DNA of 64,000 nucleotides. Source: Spartobacteria bacterium. Lineage in GTDB: Bacteria; Verrucomicrobiota; Verrucomicrobiia; Chthoniobacterales; UBA10450. The notes beneath the pieces were generated by a model that had not been told where the DNA came from, ran no database searches, and saw nothing but the letters and a program-made list of their open reading frames with translations. Of this stretch, positions 41,936 through 50,641 are shown piece after piece. The translations under genes and the position numbers were made by a program. The stretch covers positions 85,693 to 149,692 of the forward strand of contig JAJPGZ010000001.1 of assembly GCA_021325495.1 (NCBI GenBank), written 5' to 3'. The stretch's first letter is position 1. Each line of letters begins with the position of its first letter.

Positions 41936-42826
41936 ATGGACGCGGCGATCGACTCCTTCATCCGCTACCTCGCGGTCGAGCGCGGCCTTTCCGATAATTA
42001 CCAGCTCTCGACCCAGCGTTCGCTCAACGAATTTGCGCAATGGGCCAAAGCTTCGTGCAAGATCGACAACGTCCGCGACATCAACTTGTCGATCTTGTCC
42101 GAATATCTCGCGCACCGAAAACGCGGCGGACTTTCCGCGTCGTCGATCAAGCTCATCGTGGTCGCGCTGAAAATTTTCTTTCGTTATCTCACGAGCAAGG
42201 GCGAGATCGCGCGCGACCCGGCAGAAGCGCTACCGCTTCCGCGCATCGAACGTTATTTGCCGGAAACGTTGAACGAGTTGCAAGTGCAGCAATTGATCGA
42301 GAGCATCGACACGAACGTGCCGCTCGGTTTGCGCGATCGCGCCATGATCGAACTGCTTTACGCGAGCGGGCTGCGCATTTCCGAGCTCGCGAATACGCGC
42401 TTGGAAAATGTCGATCTTGAACAAGGCGTCGTCCGCGTCACCGGCAAAGGAAACAAAACGCGGCTCGTGCCCGTGGGCGGTAAAGCGTGCGAGGCGCTCA
42501 CGAATTACATTACAAATGAGCGACCGAAATTCGTGAAGCGTCGCAGCGGCAGCGAAGTTTTTCTTTCGGCGCGCGGAACGCGCCTAACGACCAACCGCAT
42601 CTGGCAAATCGTGAAAACGCACGCGAAACGTTCCGGCCTGGAAGCGAATGTGTATCCGCATTTGCTCCGGCACAGCTTCGCCACGCATTTACTCAGCAAC
42701 GGCGCCGATCTCCGCATCATCCAGGAAATGCTCGGCCACGCCGACATTTCCACGACTCAGGTTTACACCCATGTCGATCAACAGCGCTTGAAAGCGGTGC
42801 ATCGACAATTTCATCCGCGCGCATAA
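41936..42826 (+). CDS. xerD: Tyrosine recombinase XerC/XerD
   Basis: This 296-residue recombinase has an N-terminal SAM-like core-binding domain (DSFIRYLAVERGLSDNYQLS) and a C-terminal catalytic domain. Arg I lies in ASGLRISELANTR, then Lys in TGKGNKTRLVPVG, the H-x-x-R box HLLRHSFATHLL, then LGHADISTTQVYTHV with His and the nucleophile Tyr. Length and motifs fit a Xer protein that resolves chromosome dimers at dif. XerC and XerD cannot be told apart here. It is bracketed by REP pairs. Confidence 0.92.
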   Translation: MDAAIDSFIRYLAVERGLSDNYQLSTQRSLNEFAQWAKASCKIDNVRDINLSILSEYLAHRKRGGLSASSIKLIVVALKIFFRYLTSKGEIARDPAEALPLPRIERYLPETLNELQVQQLIESIDTNVPLGLRDRAMIELLYASGLRISELANTRLENVDLEQGVVRVTGKGNKTRLVPVGGKACEALTNYITNERPKFVKRRSGSEVFLSARGTRLTTNRIWQIVKTHAKRSGLEANVYPHLLRHSFATHLLSNGADLRIIQEMLGHADISTTQVYTHVDQQRLKAVHRQFHPRA

Positions 42827-42836
42827 TGGACTCTTC

Positions 42837-42901
42837 TGTGGTGGCAGCCGTGTCGGCTGCATTTAAATTTAAAAGATGCAGGCGACACGCCTGCCTCTAC
42901 A
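42837..42901. repeat. REP hairpin pair downstream of xer
   Basis: TGTGGTGGCAGCCGTGTCGG...CTGC (42837-42860) and GATGCAGGCGACACGCCTGC...CTCTACA (42875-42901) repeat the pair at 41860. The second hairpin overlaps a possible upstream start of the next gene. Confidence 0.8.
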
Positions 42902-42911
42902 GTCTGCCCCC

Positions 42912-44579
42912 TTGAAACGCGCTCTCATCATCACCATAGTCATCGCCCTCATCGCCGGCGCTGCCGCGTATGTCTGGCAAACGCGCGCAAGATCGACATC
43001 GACTGCCGTCACGTCGCTACTGCCGCGAGACACTATTGCCTTCGTGCATCTGCCAGATCTCAATCGCACCCGCGCGGAATGGAAACGCAGCGATGTTTAC
43101 CAACTCTACAGCGAACCGGCGGTGCAGGAATTTTTGCGCAATCCGCTCGCGACTCCACCAACGCAGAACGATTCCGATTTGGAAAAGCTCGGCATTGAGG
43201 ACGCATTCGTCGCCTTAACGTCAGTTACGAACAACACACCGCACGTCGTCGGCGGGTTCCGTTTCCACGGCGATCGCGACACCGCCCAGCGGACCATTAA
43301 TCGCTGGCTGCCGAATGCGAACAATCGCGAAACGCTCGACTACGAACAGCACAAGATCGACATCGTACATCTCGGCGCGTTTTCGATCGCTGAAGTTTTC
43401 GATCGTGATTGGGTTTTCGCCGCCAATGACGTCGAGACTTTGAAAGGGTTGCTCGATCGCGCGGACGGTCGCGTGCAGGATCGACAATCGACTCTCGCGG
43501 CGGACGAGACGTATCGCGCCGCGATAGCGGAGCTGTCTTCGAGCTACGCGCTCGCGTTTTATCTGCAGCCGAAACCGATCGCGCAAACGTTTCCGGCGTT
43601 ACGCGACACGCAGATCAACGCAATTTGCGGCGCGAGCCGATTCGAAAACGGAAAGATGCATGACACCATTTTTGTGTCGTCGCCAAGATCGACATCGAAC
43701 GAAAAGCTGACGCGCGATTCACTCGCGCTCGGGACGCCCGACACATTTTTCTACCTCGCGAGCGTTCTGAATTTTTCGAATCAGCTCGCCCTTGTCGATC
43801 AAACGCGCGCTGCCGGATTTCTCGGCGGCGCGTTGCAAAAAATTTCCGATGCGCTCGCGAAAGCGCACATCAGCGCGGCCGATTGGCAGGCGGCGTTCGG
43901 TCCGGAAGCGAACGGCCTCGGCGACTGGCCGGCAAATGCGCATTGGCCTAACGGCGTCGCGGTTTTTCCGGTGAAAGATTTTGCGCGCGCGAAACAACTC
44001 GCGAGCGCGCTCGCGCATGCGTCCGATCACGACGCGAATTGGATCGAGACCGATCGCAACGGCGCGCACTACATCACGATGCAATCGGCGCCGGGCTTTT
44101 TGGTTTTGCGTCCGACCATCGCGATCACGAATCGCGAGATGATTGTCGGAGTTGATGCGGCCTCGGTCGACGTCGCGGTGCAGCGGAGCGCGAGCCCGCC
44201 ATCGGGTTTGGCGAATTCGCCGACATACAAATCGGCGACATCCGCGCTGCCGTTGCCGACGATCTCGTTCGCCTATGTCGATCTTGCGTTGTTGTATTCG
44301 CGATTGGATACGGCGGTGCGGCCGATGTTGATGTTCGGCGCGGCTTTCATGCCGGCGGCAAATAACTATGTCGATCTTGCCCACGTTCCGCCGGTCGAAG
44401 TGGTCACGAAACACTTGAGCCCGATGATTACATCGCAACACGAAACGAAGGCTGGATACGTCATCGATTCGATCGGTCCGATTACGCTGAACGAGACCGG
44501 TATCGCCCTCGCAATTCTCGGCGGATTTGGCCGAGATGCGTCCAGTTTCGCTCGGCCGATACCGAGCGCTACGCCCTAG
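42912..44579 (+). CDS. Membrane-anchored protein, DUF3352-like
   Basis: This protein of about 555 residues has one N-terminal membrane helix (ALIITIVIALIAGAAAYVW) followed by a large extracytoplasmic domain beginning 'SLLPRDTIAFVHLPDLNRTR', a pattern seen in DUF3352-type proteins. Repeated domains are suggested by similar later segments ('GLGDWPANAHWPNGVAVFPV'). I take TTG 42912 (KRALIITI) as start, because the ATG at 42876 lies inside a REP hairpin and would add REP-encoded MQATRLPLQS. Six motif A copies or near copies lie inside. Function is unknown. Confidence 0.6.
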   Translation: MKRALIITIVIALIAGAAAYVWQTRARSTSTAVTSLLPRDTIAFVHLPDLNRTRAEWKRSDVYQLYSEPAVQEFLRNPLATPPTQNDSDLEKLGIEDAFVALTSVTNNTPHVVGGFRFHGDRDTAQRTINRWLPNANNRETLDYEQHKIDIVHLGAFSIAEVFDRDWVFAANDVETLKGLLDRADGRVQDRQSTLAADETYRAAIAELSSSYALAFYLQPKPIAQTFPALRDTQINAICGASRFENGKMHDTIFVSSPRSTSNEKLTRDSLALGTPDTFFYLASVLNFSNQLALVDQTRAAGFLGGALQKISDALAKAHISAADWQAAFGPEANGLGDWPANAHWPNGVAVFPVKDFARAKQLASALAHASDHDANWIETDRNGAHYITMQSAPGFLVLRPTIAITNREMIVGVDAASVDVAVQRSASPPSGLANSPTYKSATSALPLPTISFAYVDLALLYSRLDTAVRPMLMFGAAFMPAANNYVDLAHVPPVEVVTKHLSPMITSQHETKAGYVIDSIGPITLNETGIALAILGGFGRDASSFARPIPSATP

Positions 44580-44671
44580 ACCTGCGCCATTTCGGCGCAA
44601 GCCGCAGGAAATTCCGACACGGCTGAGAATTCTGCTGCGTAGGAGTGAAGATATGCTATTCTTTTCGCCCT

Positions 44672-45004
44672 ATGGCTATCCTGAAGAAAAATGCATTCTC
44701 GCGTCGAGTTCCTGATCTGGTGACCGAGGAATTGGTGGCGGTGCTCTCGCGGCGTGCGTCTTACGAATTCAAAGAGCTCTTCGACATCGTGCACGAAAAC
44801 TTGCGCGCGCGTAATGCAGCCAGCGGCGGCGAGGAAATGCTCCGCCTCCGTGCGTATGAGAAATTGCAGAACCTGGTCGCGCGCGGCGCGGTCAAGAAGA
44901 ACGGCAAGAAATACAAGGGTTTGCCGTCGGCGCTGGCGAAGTCGCTCATTCCGCAGAATGGTCATATCCCAAGCCGGCTCGCGGCGACGGCGGCGACGAA
45001 ATAA
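44672..45004 (+). CDS. Conserved-looking small cytoplasmic protein, unknown
   Basis: This 110-residue basic protein starts MAILKKNAFSRRVPD. It has two helical segments ('TEELVAVLSRRASYEFKELF', 'GGEEMLRLRAYEKLQNLVAR') that could be a winged-helix-like fold, then KKNGKKYKGL. No family is recognised. It lies 28 bp upstream of nuoA on the same strand, with a near-match motif A (45008) between. Confidence 0.5.
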   Translation: MAILKKNAFSRRVPDLVTEELVAVLSRRASYEFKELFDIVHENLRARNAASGGEEMLRLRAYEKLQNLVARGAVKKNGKKYKGLPSALAKSLIPQNGHIPSRLAATAATK

Positions 45005-45031
45005 CGTTGTCGATCTAACAAGCGACGCAGC

Positions 45032-45403
45032 ATGGCGCGCGATTATCTGCCGCTCCTTTTGCAGATCGTCGTCGCAATTATTTTTGCGGCTTCGGCCCTG
45101 GGCGTGAGCGTCCTTGTCGGCCGGACCGGCAAGCGCACGCGCGCCAAAGATATGGCCTACGAGTGCGGCATGATCCCGCAAGGCGAAGTGCAACCGCGCT
45201 TCAGCGTGAAGTTCTATCTCGTCGCCATGCTTTTCATCCTCTTCGATCTCGAGATCGTGTTTATGTATCCGTGGGCGGTGGTTTACAAAGAGCAGATCGC
45301 GCACGGCTCGACCATTTTTTGGAGCATGCTCAGCTTCATCGCGATCCTGATGGTCGGCTACGTTTACGCGCTAAAAAAGGGCGCGCTCAATTGGCAAAAA
45401 TAA
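45032..45403 (+). CDS. nuoA: NADH-quinone oxidoreductase subunit A (NuoA)
   Basis: This 123-residue complex I membrane subunit has three helices. The loop after helix 1 contains MAYECGMIPQGEVQ, and helix 2 reads FSVKFYLVAMLFILFDLEIV with the conserved acidic residues FDLE, followed by 'FMYPWAVVYK', all diagnostic of NuoA. NuoA normally heads the nuo operon, yet no nuoB-N gene follows here; instead a REP pair and a glycosyltransferase-like gene follow. Confidence 0.93.
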   Translation: MARDYLPLLLQIVVAIIFAASALGVSVLVGRTGKRTRAKDMAYECGMIPQGEVQPRFSVKFYLVAMLFILFDLEIVFMYPWAVVYKEQIAHGSTIFWSMLSFIAILMVGYVYALKKGALNWQK

Positions 45404-45405
45404 AA

Positions 45406-45469
45406 GGTGGAGGCCGCCGGTCGCGGCTGCAGCGGGATTCTCTCGCAGGCGAGACGCCTGCCGCCACAG
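45406..45469. repeat. REP-like hairpin pair downstream of nuoA
   Basis: GGTGGAGGCCGCCGGTCGCG and GCAGGCGAGACGCCTGCCGC form two hairpins separated by about 10 bp. The second resembles those at 41898 and 42875 (GCAGGCGACACGCCTGCC). It could also act as a transcription-end structure after nuoA. Confidence 0.65.
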
Positions 45470-45501
45470 TTTGAACTTGTTCGCGCGGATTCGCTGAGGC
45501 G

Positions 45502-47532
45502 ATGCTCGCGGCCGTGCGACTTCCGCGCAAGATCGACATCGTCCAAGTGCGCGAACGCGCGCAGCGTTTCGCGCAAAGCGAACGCGGTCGGGATGCGTTT
45601 TGTCTCGCGCTCGTGCTCGCGTTGGTCAGCGTCATGTTGCGACGCTGTTTGTATGGCGATCCGCCGATCGGCCACGATCATCCCGTCCATCTTTTCCGCA
45701 TCTGGCAATTCGGGCGGACGCTCCTGCACCATCCGTTTTCACCATGGACGTGGAGTCACGCGTGGTTCGCCGGTTATCCGGAGAATGTCGTCTATCCCAT
45801 CGGCGCCGATCTTCTCGTGCTCGGCATTCGCGCGTTGTCGTTAGGCACTCTCAGTCTCACCTACGCGTATGCGCTGGCGATTTTTCTTTTCTATTTCGCC
45901 TACGGCGCGGCGACGTATTTGTTCGTTCAGCGCGCGGTGCAATCGCGCGTGGCCGCGCTCATTGCCGTCGTTTTTCTTCTGACCGATCCCGGCAGTAACG
46001 ATATCGGCGGCTGGTTTTGGAACATCGACGTCGGCGTTTGGACCTCATCGCTCGGCGCCATTCCGGTTTTGATTGCGCTCCTGCAAATCAACGCGCTCTT
46101 CGACAAGATCGACAATCGACGAATCGTTATCGCCGCCATTTGCATCGGCGCGGCGTTTCTCACCCATCCGTTGCAGTTGATTTTCGTCGCGATGGCGGTG
46201 CCGCTGTTGTGCGTCTGCCGCTACATCACCGGAGCGCCGACGCCATGGCGAAAATTTCTTCCCGCGCTCGCGCTCATTCTCGTGATTGGAACTTTGATCG
46301 GGAGCTACTGGCTGGTGCCGTATCTGGCCGCGGCGCCGTATGCGCTCGACGTGGGCCAACATGGCCAACCGCTGGAGAAGATCGGCGCCGCACTTTCGGA
46401 CGCGAAATTTTTTAATCGCATGAACGCGCTCGCGGCCGGGCTCGGTTTTGTCGGCGTGATCTCCCTGCTCGCGGCGCGACGAACGCTCGCGTTGTTCATG
46501 TCGATCTTCGTTTTCGCCGCGATCATTCTTTCGAGCACGAGTTTCGCCAGTTTGTTCGGCGCCGGCGGCGCACACTGGCTGGAAAAACATATCATTGCCA
46601 ACCGCTTGCTGCTGCTCGCGAAACCGTTTTGGTACGGCGCGGCCGGATTTGGTGTGATCGCGATCTGGCGCGGCGTAAAATCGTTAGGCAAACATGCCAA
46701 CGCGCGCGACCAAATGGATATTCGACGAGAAGGTGTCCTGGTCGCGTTGGTCACGGTGCTGGTCGCGCCGATCGTTTTATATCTGATTGCGCACTTTGTG
46801 AAATCGGAAGTGAAACGGCCCAGCGTTTGGCTCTCCGATCGGAAAGACCGCCGCGCACGTCAGGATTTTATCGAGTGGACGCGCTCATCGTTAGATCGAC
46901 AACAGGGATTTTTCAGAATCGCGCACGACTTCGCTCCAAATGTGCATGACCTGACCGACCTCGGCATCGAGGTGCCGTATCCATTTTACAAAATCGATCC
47001 GACGCCGACCGGCCATTTCAAATACGACATCCACTCCTCATCCAACGCCGCGTTTCGCGCAGCCAACGTCCGCTTCGCCTTATCGTCCTTCCCGCTGCCA
47101 GCGCGTCCTGATCTCACTCTGCTGAAAACATTTCGCAACAAACTCATGCTTTACCAATTTCGGGATTGGAACCCGATGCCGTTCGAGATCAACGGCTCGG
47201 GTCCGGTTGAGCTCGTGTCGTTCGAGAATGAGGAGATTGTGTTGCGCGCGGGCGCGGGCGCGAACGGCACGCTGCGATTAAACGTGTCGAGTTATCCAAA
47301 GTGGCACGCGACGCGCGATGGGACACCGTTGACCATCACAACGATCAAACTTCTCGGCGAAAAAGATTCGGCATTCATGCAGGTGCCGTTGAGTCCGGGT
47401 ACGATCCGGTTTCGGTATGTGAAGACGGCGTCCGATTATGTCGGCACCGTGCTTTCGTTCATCGGGATCGCGGGGTGCGTAGCTCTGCTGAAATCGAAGC
47501 GCGTTGCGCGATGGTTGCGATTGTCGATCTAA
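45502..47532 (+). CDS. Polytopic membrane protein, PTPS-related / GT-C-like
   Basis: This 676-residue protein has about eleven predicted helices and a soluble C-terminal domain. The first periplasmic loop carries GHDHPVHLFRIWQFGRT and 'WSHAWFAGYPENVVYPIGAD', a pattern of the '6-pyruvoyl-tetrahydropterin synthase-related' membrane family, whose members look like GT-C glycosyltransferases with an Asp-containing first loop. It probably uses a lipid-linked sugar; the acceptor is unknown. It is convergent with a PIG-V-like gene, and two TGTCGATCTA near-copies of motif A follow the gene. Confidence 0.65.
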   Translation: MLAAVRLPRKIDIVQVRERAQRFAQSERGRDAFCLALVLALVSVMLRRCLYGDPPIGHDHPVHLFRIWQFGRTLLHHPFSPWTWSHAWFAGYPENVVYPIGADLLVLGIRALSLGTLSLTYAYALAIFLFYFAYGAATYLFVQRAVQSRVAALIAVVFLLTDPGSNDIGGWFWNIDVGVWTSSLGAIPVLIALLQINALFDKIDNRRIVIAAICIGAAFLTHPLQLIFVAMAVPLLCVCRYITGAPTPWRKFLPALALILVIGTLIGSYWLVPYLAAAPYALDVGQHGQPLEKIGAALSDAKFFNRMNALAAGLGFVGVISLLAARRTLALFMSIFVFAAIILSSTSFASLFGAGGAHWLEKHIIANRLLLLAKPFWYGAAGFGVIAIWRGVKSLGKHANARDQMDIRREGVLVALVTVLVAPIVLYLIAHFVKSEVKRPSVWLSDRKDRRARQDFIEWTRSSLDRQQGFFRIAHDFAPNVHDLTDLGIEVPYPFYKIDPTPTGHFKYDIHSSSNAAFRAANVRFALSSFPLPARPDLTLLKTFRNKLMLYQFRDWNPMPFEINGSGPVELVSFENEEIVLRAGAGANGTLRLNVSSYPKWHATRDGTPLTITTIKLLGEKDSAFMQVPLSPGTIRFRYVKTASDYVGTVLSFIGIAGCVALLKSKRVARWLRLSI

Positions 47533-47546
47533 AGATTGTCGATCTA
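47522..47546 (-). repeat. Doublet of motif A near-copies (TGTCGATCTA)
   Basis: TGTCGATCTA occurs at 47522-47531 and 47537-47546, with the same 15-bp spacing as exact doublets, at the convergent 3' ends of two glycosyltransferase-like genes. Confidence 0.75.
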
Positions 47547-48695
47547 AAATGCCCACCAGCCGCGCGCGAAAAGCGAGGCGAAGATGACCAGATAAAAAAG
47601 CGACCAGACCGTGATGGCGGCGTAGCAAACACGATTGCGCGCACAAAGCGCGAACAAAATAAAAATTGGGAAAGCCGACAAACAATATCGAGGCGCACTT
47701 TGGATAAACGCAAGACCGGCAAAGCCGCACCAGCTCACCGTGATCCATGTCGCATAACTCGGGCGCAGTTTGAACCACGCGATAACCACGCAGACGAACG
47801 CCAGCGCCACGAAGACCAGCTCTTGTCCCGCGACGATTTCAGCCTGGTTTGGTTGTCGATGCAGATCGCCGATGAGATGTTGGATGCCCTGCCACGGCCA
47901 GGCCGGTTGGGTGCGAAAAACTTTTCGCCGAATTTCCATGAAAGCGAATGCGCTTCCGCCGACTTGTCGATTGATCGCGAGATAAACGCAGTACCCGAGC
48001 GGAACACCGAGGACCGAGAGCCATTGCCAGCGCCAGCGGCGTTGCTGGCGCCACTGTTGCGCGACTTCCACGCATAAGACTGGAAGCAAGGCGAGCCCGT
48101 TCGCGCGCGTCATCGCCGCAAACCCCGCCAGCACTCCGGCTTCCGGCCAGCGTTCCGTTCGCGCCGAAAGCAAACACGCAAACACGAGCGCGAGGAACAA
48201 ACTCTCGGTATAACCGACGTGAAGAGCATAAGACGTTGGGAAAATGAGAAAGAACCAAACCGCGCGTAGTGCGACGGCATTTGGAAAATCGAGAGCCACC
48301 AACCGTCGCAACAAAACCGCGGCCACGATTGATGCCACGGTCGCGATCACCAAAGCGGCCGTGAGATAATCCTGCGTCACAAAGCTGAGCGCGCGAATCA
48401 GCCACGGGAACAACGGATAGACCACTAGCCGGTGATCCGGCGTGTAGCCGTTCTCCGCCACCGCTAGGTAATTGAGTCCGTCCCATCGGCTCCAGATGGT
48501 GAATGCGTCGCGCCAGCTCGGGACGCGTTTGTTTTCGAAAACGTGATACGCGGTTAGACCGAGCAAAAACAGAAACGCTTTCATGACCAGCGCCCAGCCG
48601 ATGACGATCCAATCCTGCTTCGGCAACAGCGCGACCAAACGCGCCCACGCGGTGGCGATTGTCGATCTTGCACTTGTCGATCTTGTCTCGTTCAC
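47544..48695 (-). CDS. PIG-V-like mannosyltransferase family membrane protein
   Basis: This 383-residue polytopic protein has a first extracytoplasmic loop WSRWDGLNYLAVAENGY and 'YPLFPWLIRAL', the signature of the GPI mannosyltransferase 2 (PIG-V) family of GT-C enzymes, with the catalytic Asp in RWD. Bacterial members are taken to transfer sugars from lipid-linked donors to envelope glycans. The start is GTG 48695, and a motif A doublet supplies the N-terminal RSTSARST. Function is inferred from the family only. Confidence 0.75.
   Translation of the reverse strand: MNETRSTSARSTIATAWARLVALLPKQDWIVIGWALVMKAFLFLLGLTAYHVFENKRVPSWRDAFTIWSRWDGLNYLAVAENGYTPDHRLVVYPLFPWLIRALSFVTQDYLTAALVIATVASIVAAVLLRRLVALDFPNAVALRAVWFFLIFPTSYALHVGYTESLFLALVFACLLSARTERWPEAGVLAGFAAMTRANGLALLPVLCVEVAQQWRQQRRWRWQWLSVLGVPLGYCVYLAINRQVGGSAFAFMEIRRKVFRTQPAWPWQGIQHLIGDLHRQPNQAEIVAGQELVFVALAFVCVVIAWFKLRPSYATWITVSWCGFAGLAFIQSAPRYCLSAFPIFILFALCARNRVCYAAITVWSLFYLVIFASLFARGWWAF
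48660..48684 (-). repeat. Motif A direct doublet (15-bp spacing)
   Basis: TGTCGATCTT occurs at 48660-48669 and 48675-48684. It is in the first codons of the PIG-V-like gene, where it is read as RST-x-x-RST. Confidence 0.9.
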
Positions 48696-48784
48696 GCTGC
48701 GATTCTTCTAACGTGAACCCTCCAAAATCACCACCGCATTCCCACTTGCGCCACCCAACGGAACCGCCTAATACGTAAGCGCCC

Positions 48785-49102
48785 ATGATTCACCACGTCA
48801 TCCTCTACAAACTGAAACCGGAGGTCACGCCGGCGCGGGTCGAAGAGATGATGATGAACACGCGCATGCAGCTGCTGAAAATTCCCGAAGTCCTCAGCAT
48901 TAAATGCGGCAAGCGCGTCGATCCCGAGCTGCCCTGGCCCTTTTTTATCGCGATCGATTTCGAATCGATGGACAAATACGGCATGTTTCGCGAAGACCCC
49001 ATCTTCGTGAAATTCATGGAAGAAATCATCAAACCGAACACGGCCGACGCACTCACGCTTGATTTCGAAATGGACCCGGGCAAAGACGTCCGCTTTTCGT
49101 AA
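48785..49102 (+). CDS. Dabb-family (stress-response A/B barrel) protein
   Basis: This 105-residue protein has the pattern IHHVILYKLKPEVTPARVEE at the N-terminus and 'FIAIDFESMDKYGMFREDP' in the middle, typical of the dimeric alpha-beta barrel (Dabb) domain. The exact reaction or ligand is unknown. The stop TAA (49100) is shared with a motif A copy (49101), and rmlA follows after 27 bp. Confidence 0.85.
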   Translation: MIHHVILYKLKPEVTPARVEEMMMNTRMQLLKIPEVLSIKCGKRVDPELPWPFFIAIDFESMDKYGMFREDPIFVKFMEEIIKPNTADALTLDFEMDPGKDVRFS

Positions 49103-49129
49103 GATCGACAACTGCATTCGCGCGCGCGA

Positions 49130-49999
49130 ATGAACAAAAAAGCAATTCTTCTCGCGGGTGGCGCCGGCAGCCGCCTTTTTCCGCTGACGAAGATCGTCTG
49201 CAAACAATTACTTCCGGTTTACGACAAACCGATGATCTGTTACCCGCTCGCCACGCTTATGCTCGGCGGTCTGCGCGAGATTTTGATCGTCTCCACGCCG
49301 AAAGATTTGCCGATGTTGCGCGATTACCTCGGCGATGGTTCGCAATTCGGTATCGAGATCGAGTACGCCGAGCAGGCGAAACCGGAAGGAATCGCGCAGG
49401 CATTTTTGATCGGCGCAAAATTTCTCGACGGTTCCGGCGCCGCGCTCATTCTGGGCGACAACATCTTCTACGGAAAACTCGATTTCTTCCGTGACGCGCT
49501 CAAGATCGACAACGGCGCGTGCATTTTCGGTTATCAAGTGCGCGATCCGCAGCGTTACGGCGTGGTCGAGTTCGATGCGAAAGGCAAGGCGATCAGTCTC
49601 GAGGAAAAACCGGCGAAACCGAAAAGCCAATTCGCGGTGCCCGGTCTCTACGTTTACGACGAGGAAGTTGTCGATCTTGCGCGAAAGTTGAAGCCATCTG
49701 CGCGCGGCGAATTGGAAATCACCGATCTCAATCTGCTCTACCTCAAACGCGGCGATTTGAATGTGAAACTTCTCGGCCGCGGCATGGCCTGGCTCGACAC
49801 TGGAACGCAAACCAGTTTGCTCGAAGCCGGCAATTACATCGCGACGATCGAACATCGACAAGGACTCAAAGTCGCGTGTCTCGAAGAAGTCGCCTTCCGC
49901 GCGGGCTTCATCGATTCTGCGCAGCTCGAAAAAACAATCGCGGGATTACCGAAAGGCGAATACCGCGATTATCTCCGCCTCGTCTGCGACGAAGGATAA
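49130..49999 (+). CDS. rmlA: Glucose-1-phosphate thymidylyltransferase
   Basis: This 289-residue nucleotidyltransferase joins glucose-1-phosphate and dTTP to give dTDP-glucose. It has the N-terminal LAGGAGSRLFPLTK (GxGTRL-type loop), 'VYDKPMICYPLATLMLGG', and the metal-binding LGDNIFYG. 'GVVEFDAKGKAISLEEKP' and 'WLDTGTQTSLLEAGNYI' are RmlA signatures. The other dTDP-rhamnose genes (rmlB, C, D) are not in the window, so the final sugar is unknown. Confidence 0.93.
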   Translation: MNKKAILLAGGAGSRLFPLTKIVCKQLLPVYDKPMICYPLATLMLGGLREILIVSTPKDLPMLRDYLGDGSQFGIEIEYAEQAKPEGIAQAFLIGAKFLDGSGAALILGDNIFYGKLDFFRDALKIDNGACIFGYQVRDPQRYGVVEFDAKGKAISLEEKPAKPKSQFAVPGLYVYDEEVVDLARKLKPSARGELEITDLNLLYLKRGDLNVKLLGRGMAWLDTGTQTSLLEAGNYIATIEHRQGLKVACLEEVAFRAGFIDSAQLEKTIAGLPKGEYRDYLRLVCDEG

Positions 50000-50641
50000 T
50001 TACTTCGGCTGTTCGCGCAGAAGATGGCGCGCGTCGGCGATGACTTTGGTCACGCCGTCGGGCGCGAGCGCGTCGTAATATCCGCGGATTTTTCCATGTC
50101 GATCTACCAGAACGAAACGCGTGCTGTGAATTGGATTTCCCGGCTCGCTGTCGTCGGTCGCGAGTTTGAATCCATTCTTCGACAAATCGTAGAGCGCTGA
50201 TTTCGCGCCGGTCAGAAAATGCCAGCGTTGCGGTTGCGCGTTTAATTTGTCCGCGTAAGTGCGCAACACTTCCGGCGTGTCCTTATCGGGATCCACCGTG
50301 AATGAGACAAGATCGACATCGGCATCGCGAAGCGCGTGCTGCACTTCGCCCATGCGAGTGCTGATGATCGGGCACGGCCCCGGACATGAAGTAAAAATGA
50401 AATCGGCGATCCAAATTTTTCCGTCGAGCTGCGCCGAACCGAATTTGTTTCCCGTTTGATCGACAAGTTCAAAGTCCGGCAGCGTTCCGTAAGAATCGAC
50501 ATTGCGATTGGCGAGATGCGCGAGCTGACTTCGCCAGACGATAAACAAGATCGTGACGATAATCAGCGGCACGCCGAGAAAGATCGTCCGCCATATCGCC
50601 GGATCGCGCGACACCGGCACCGCGTGCGCATTCGCGTTCAT
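50000..50641 (-). CDS. SCO1/SenC-type copper chaperone
   Basis: This 213-residue protein has an N-terminal membrane anchor (TIFLGVPLIIVTILFIVW) and a thioredoxin-like domain. The Cu-binding motif is TSCPGPCP (CxxxC), and the third ligand His lies in IHSTRFVLVD. SCO proteins assemble the CuA site of cytochrome oxidase subunit II. The start ATG 50641 overlaps the ctaB stop (ATGA), and it is the last gene of the oxidase operon. Confidence 0.92.
   Translation of the reverse strand: MNANAHAVPVSRDPAIWRTIFLGVPLIIVTILFIVWRSQLAHLANRNVDSYGTLPDFELVDQTGNKFGSAQLDGKIWIADFIFTSCPGPCPIISTRMGEVQHALRDADVDLVSFTVDPDKDTPEVLRTYADKLNAQPQRWHFLTGAKSALYDLSKNGFKLATDDSEPGNPIHSTRFVLVDRHGKIRGYYDALAPDGVTKVIADARHLLREQPK

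Noticed and set aside
42876..42911. ATG 42876 as start of the DUF3352-like gene
   Set aside because: The first ten residues would be encoded by a REP hairpin that also occurs elsewhere; the membrane helix begins right after TTG 42912.
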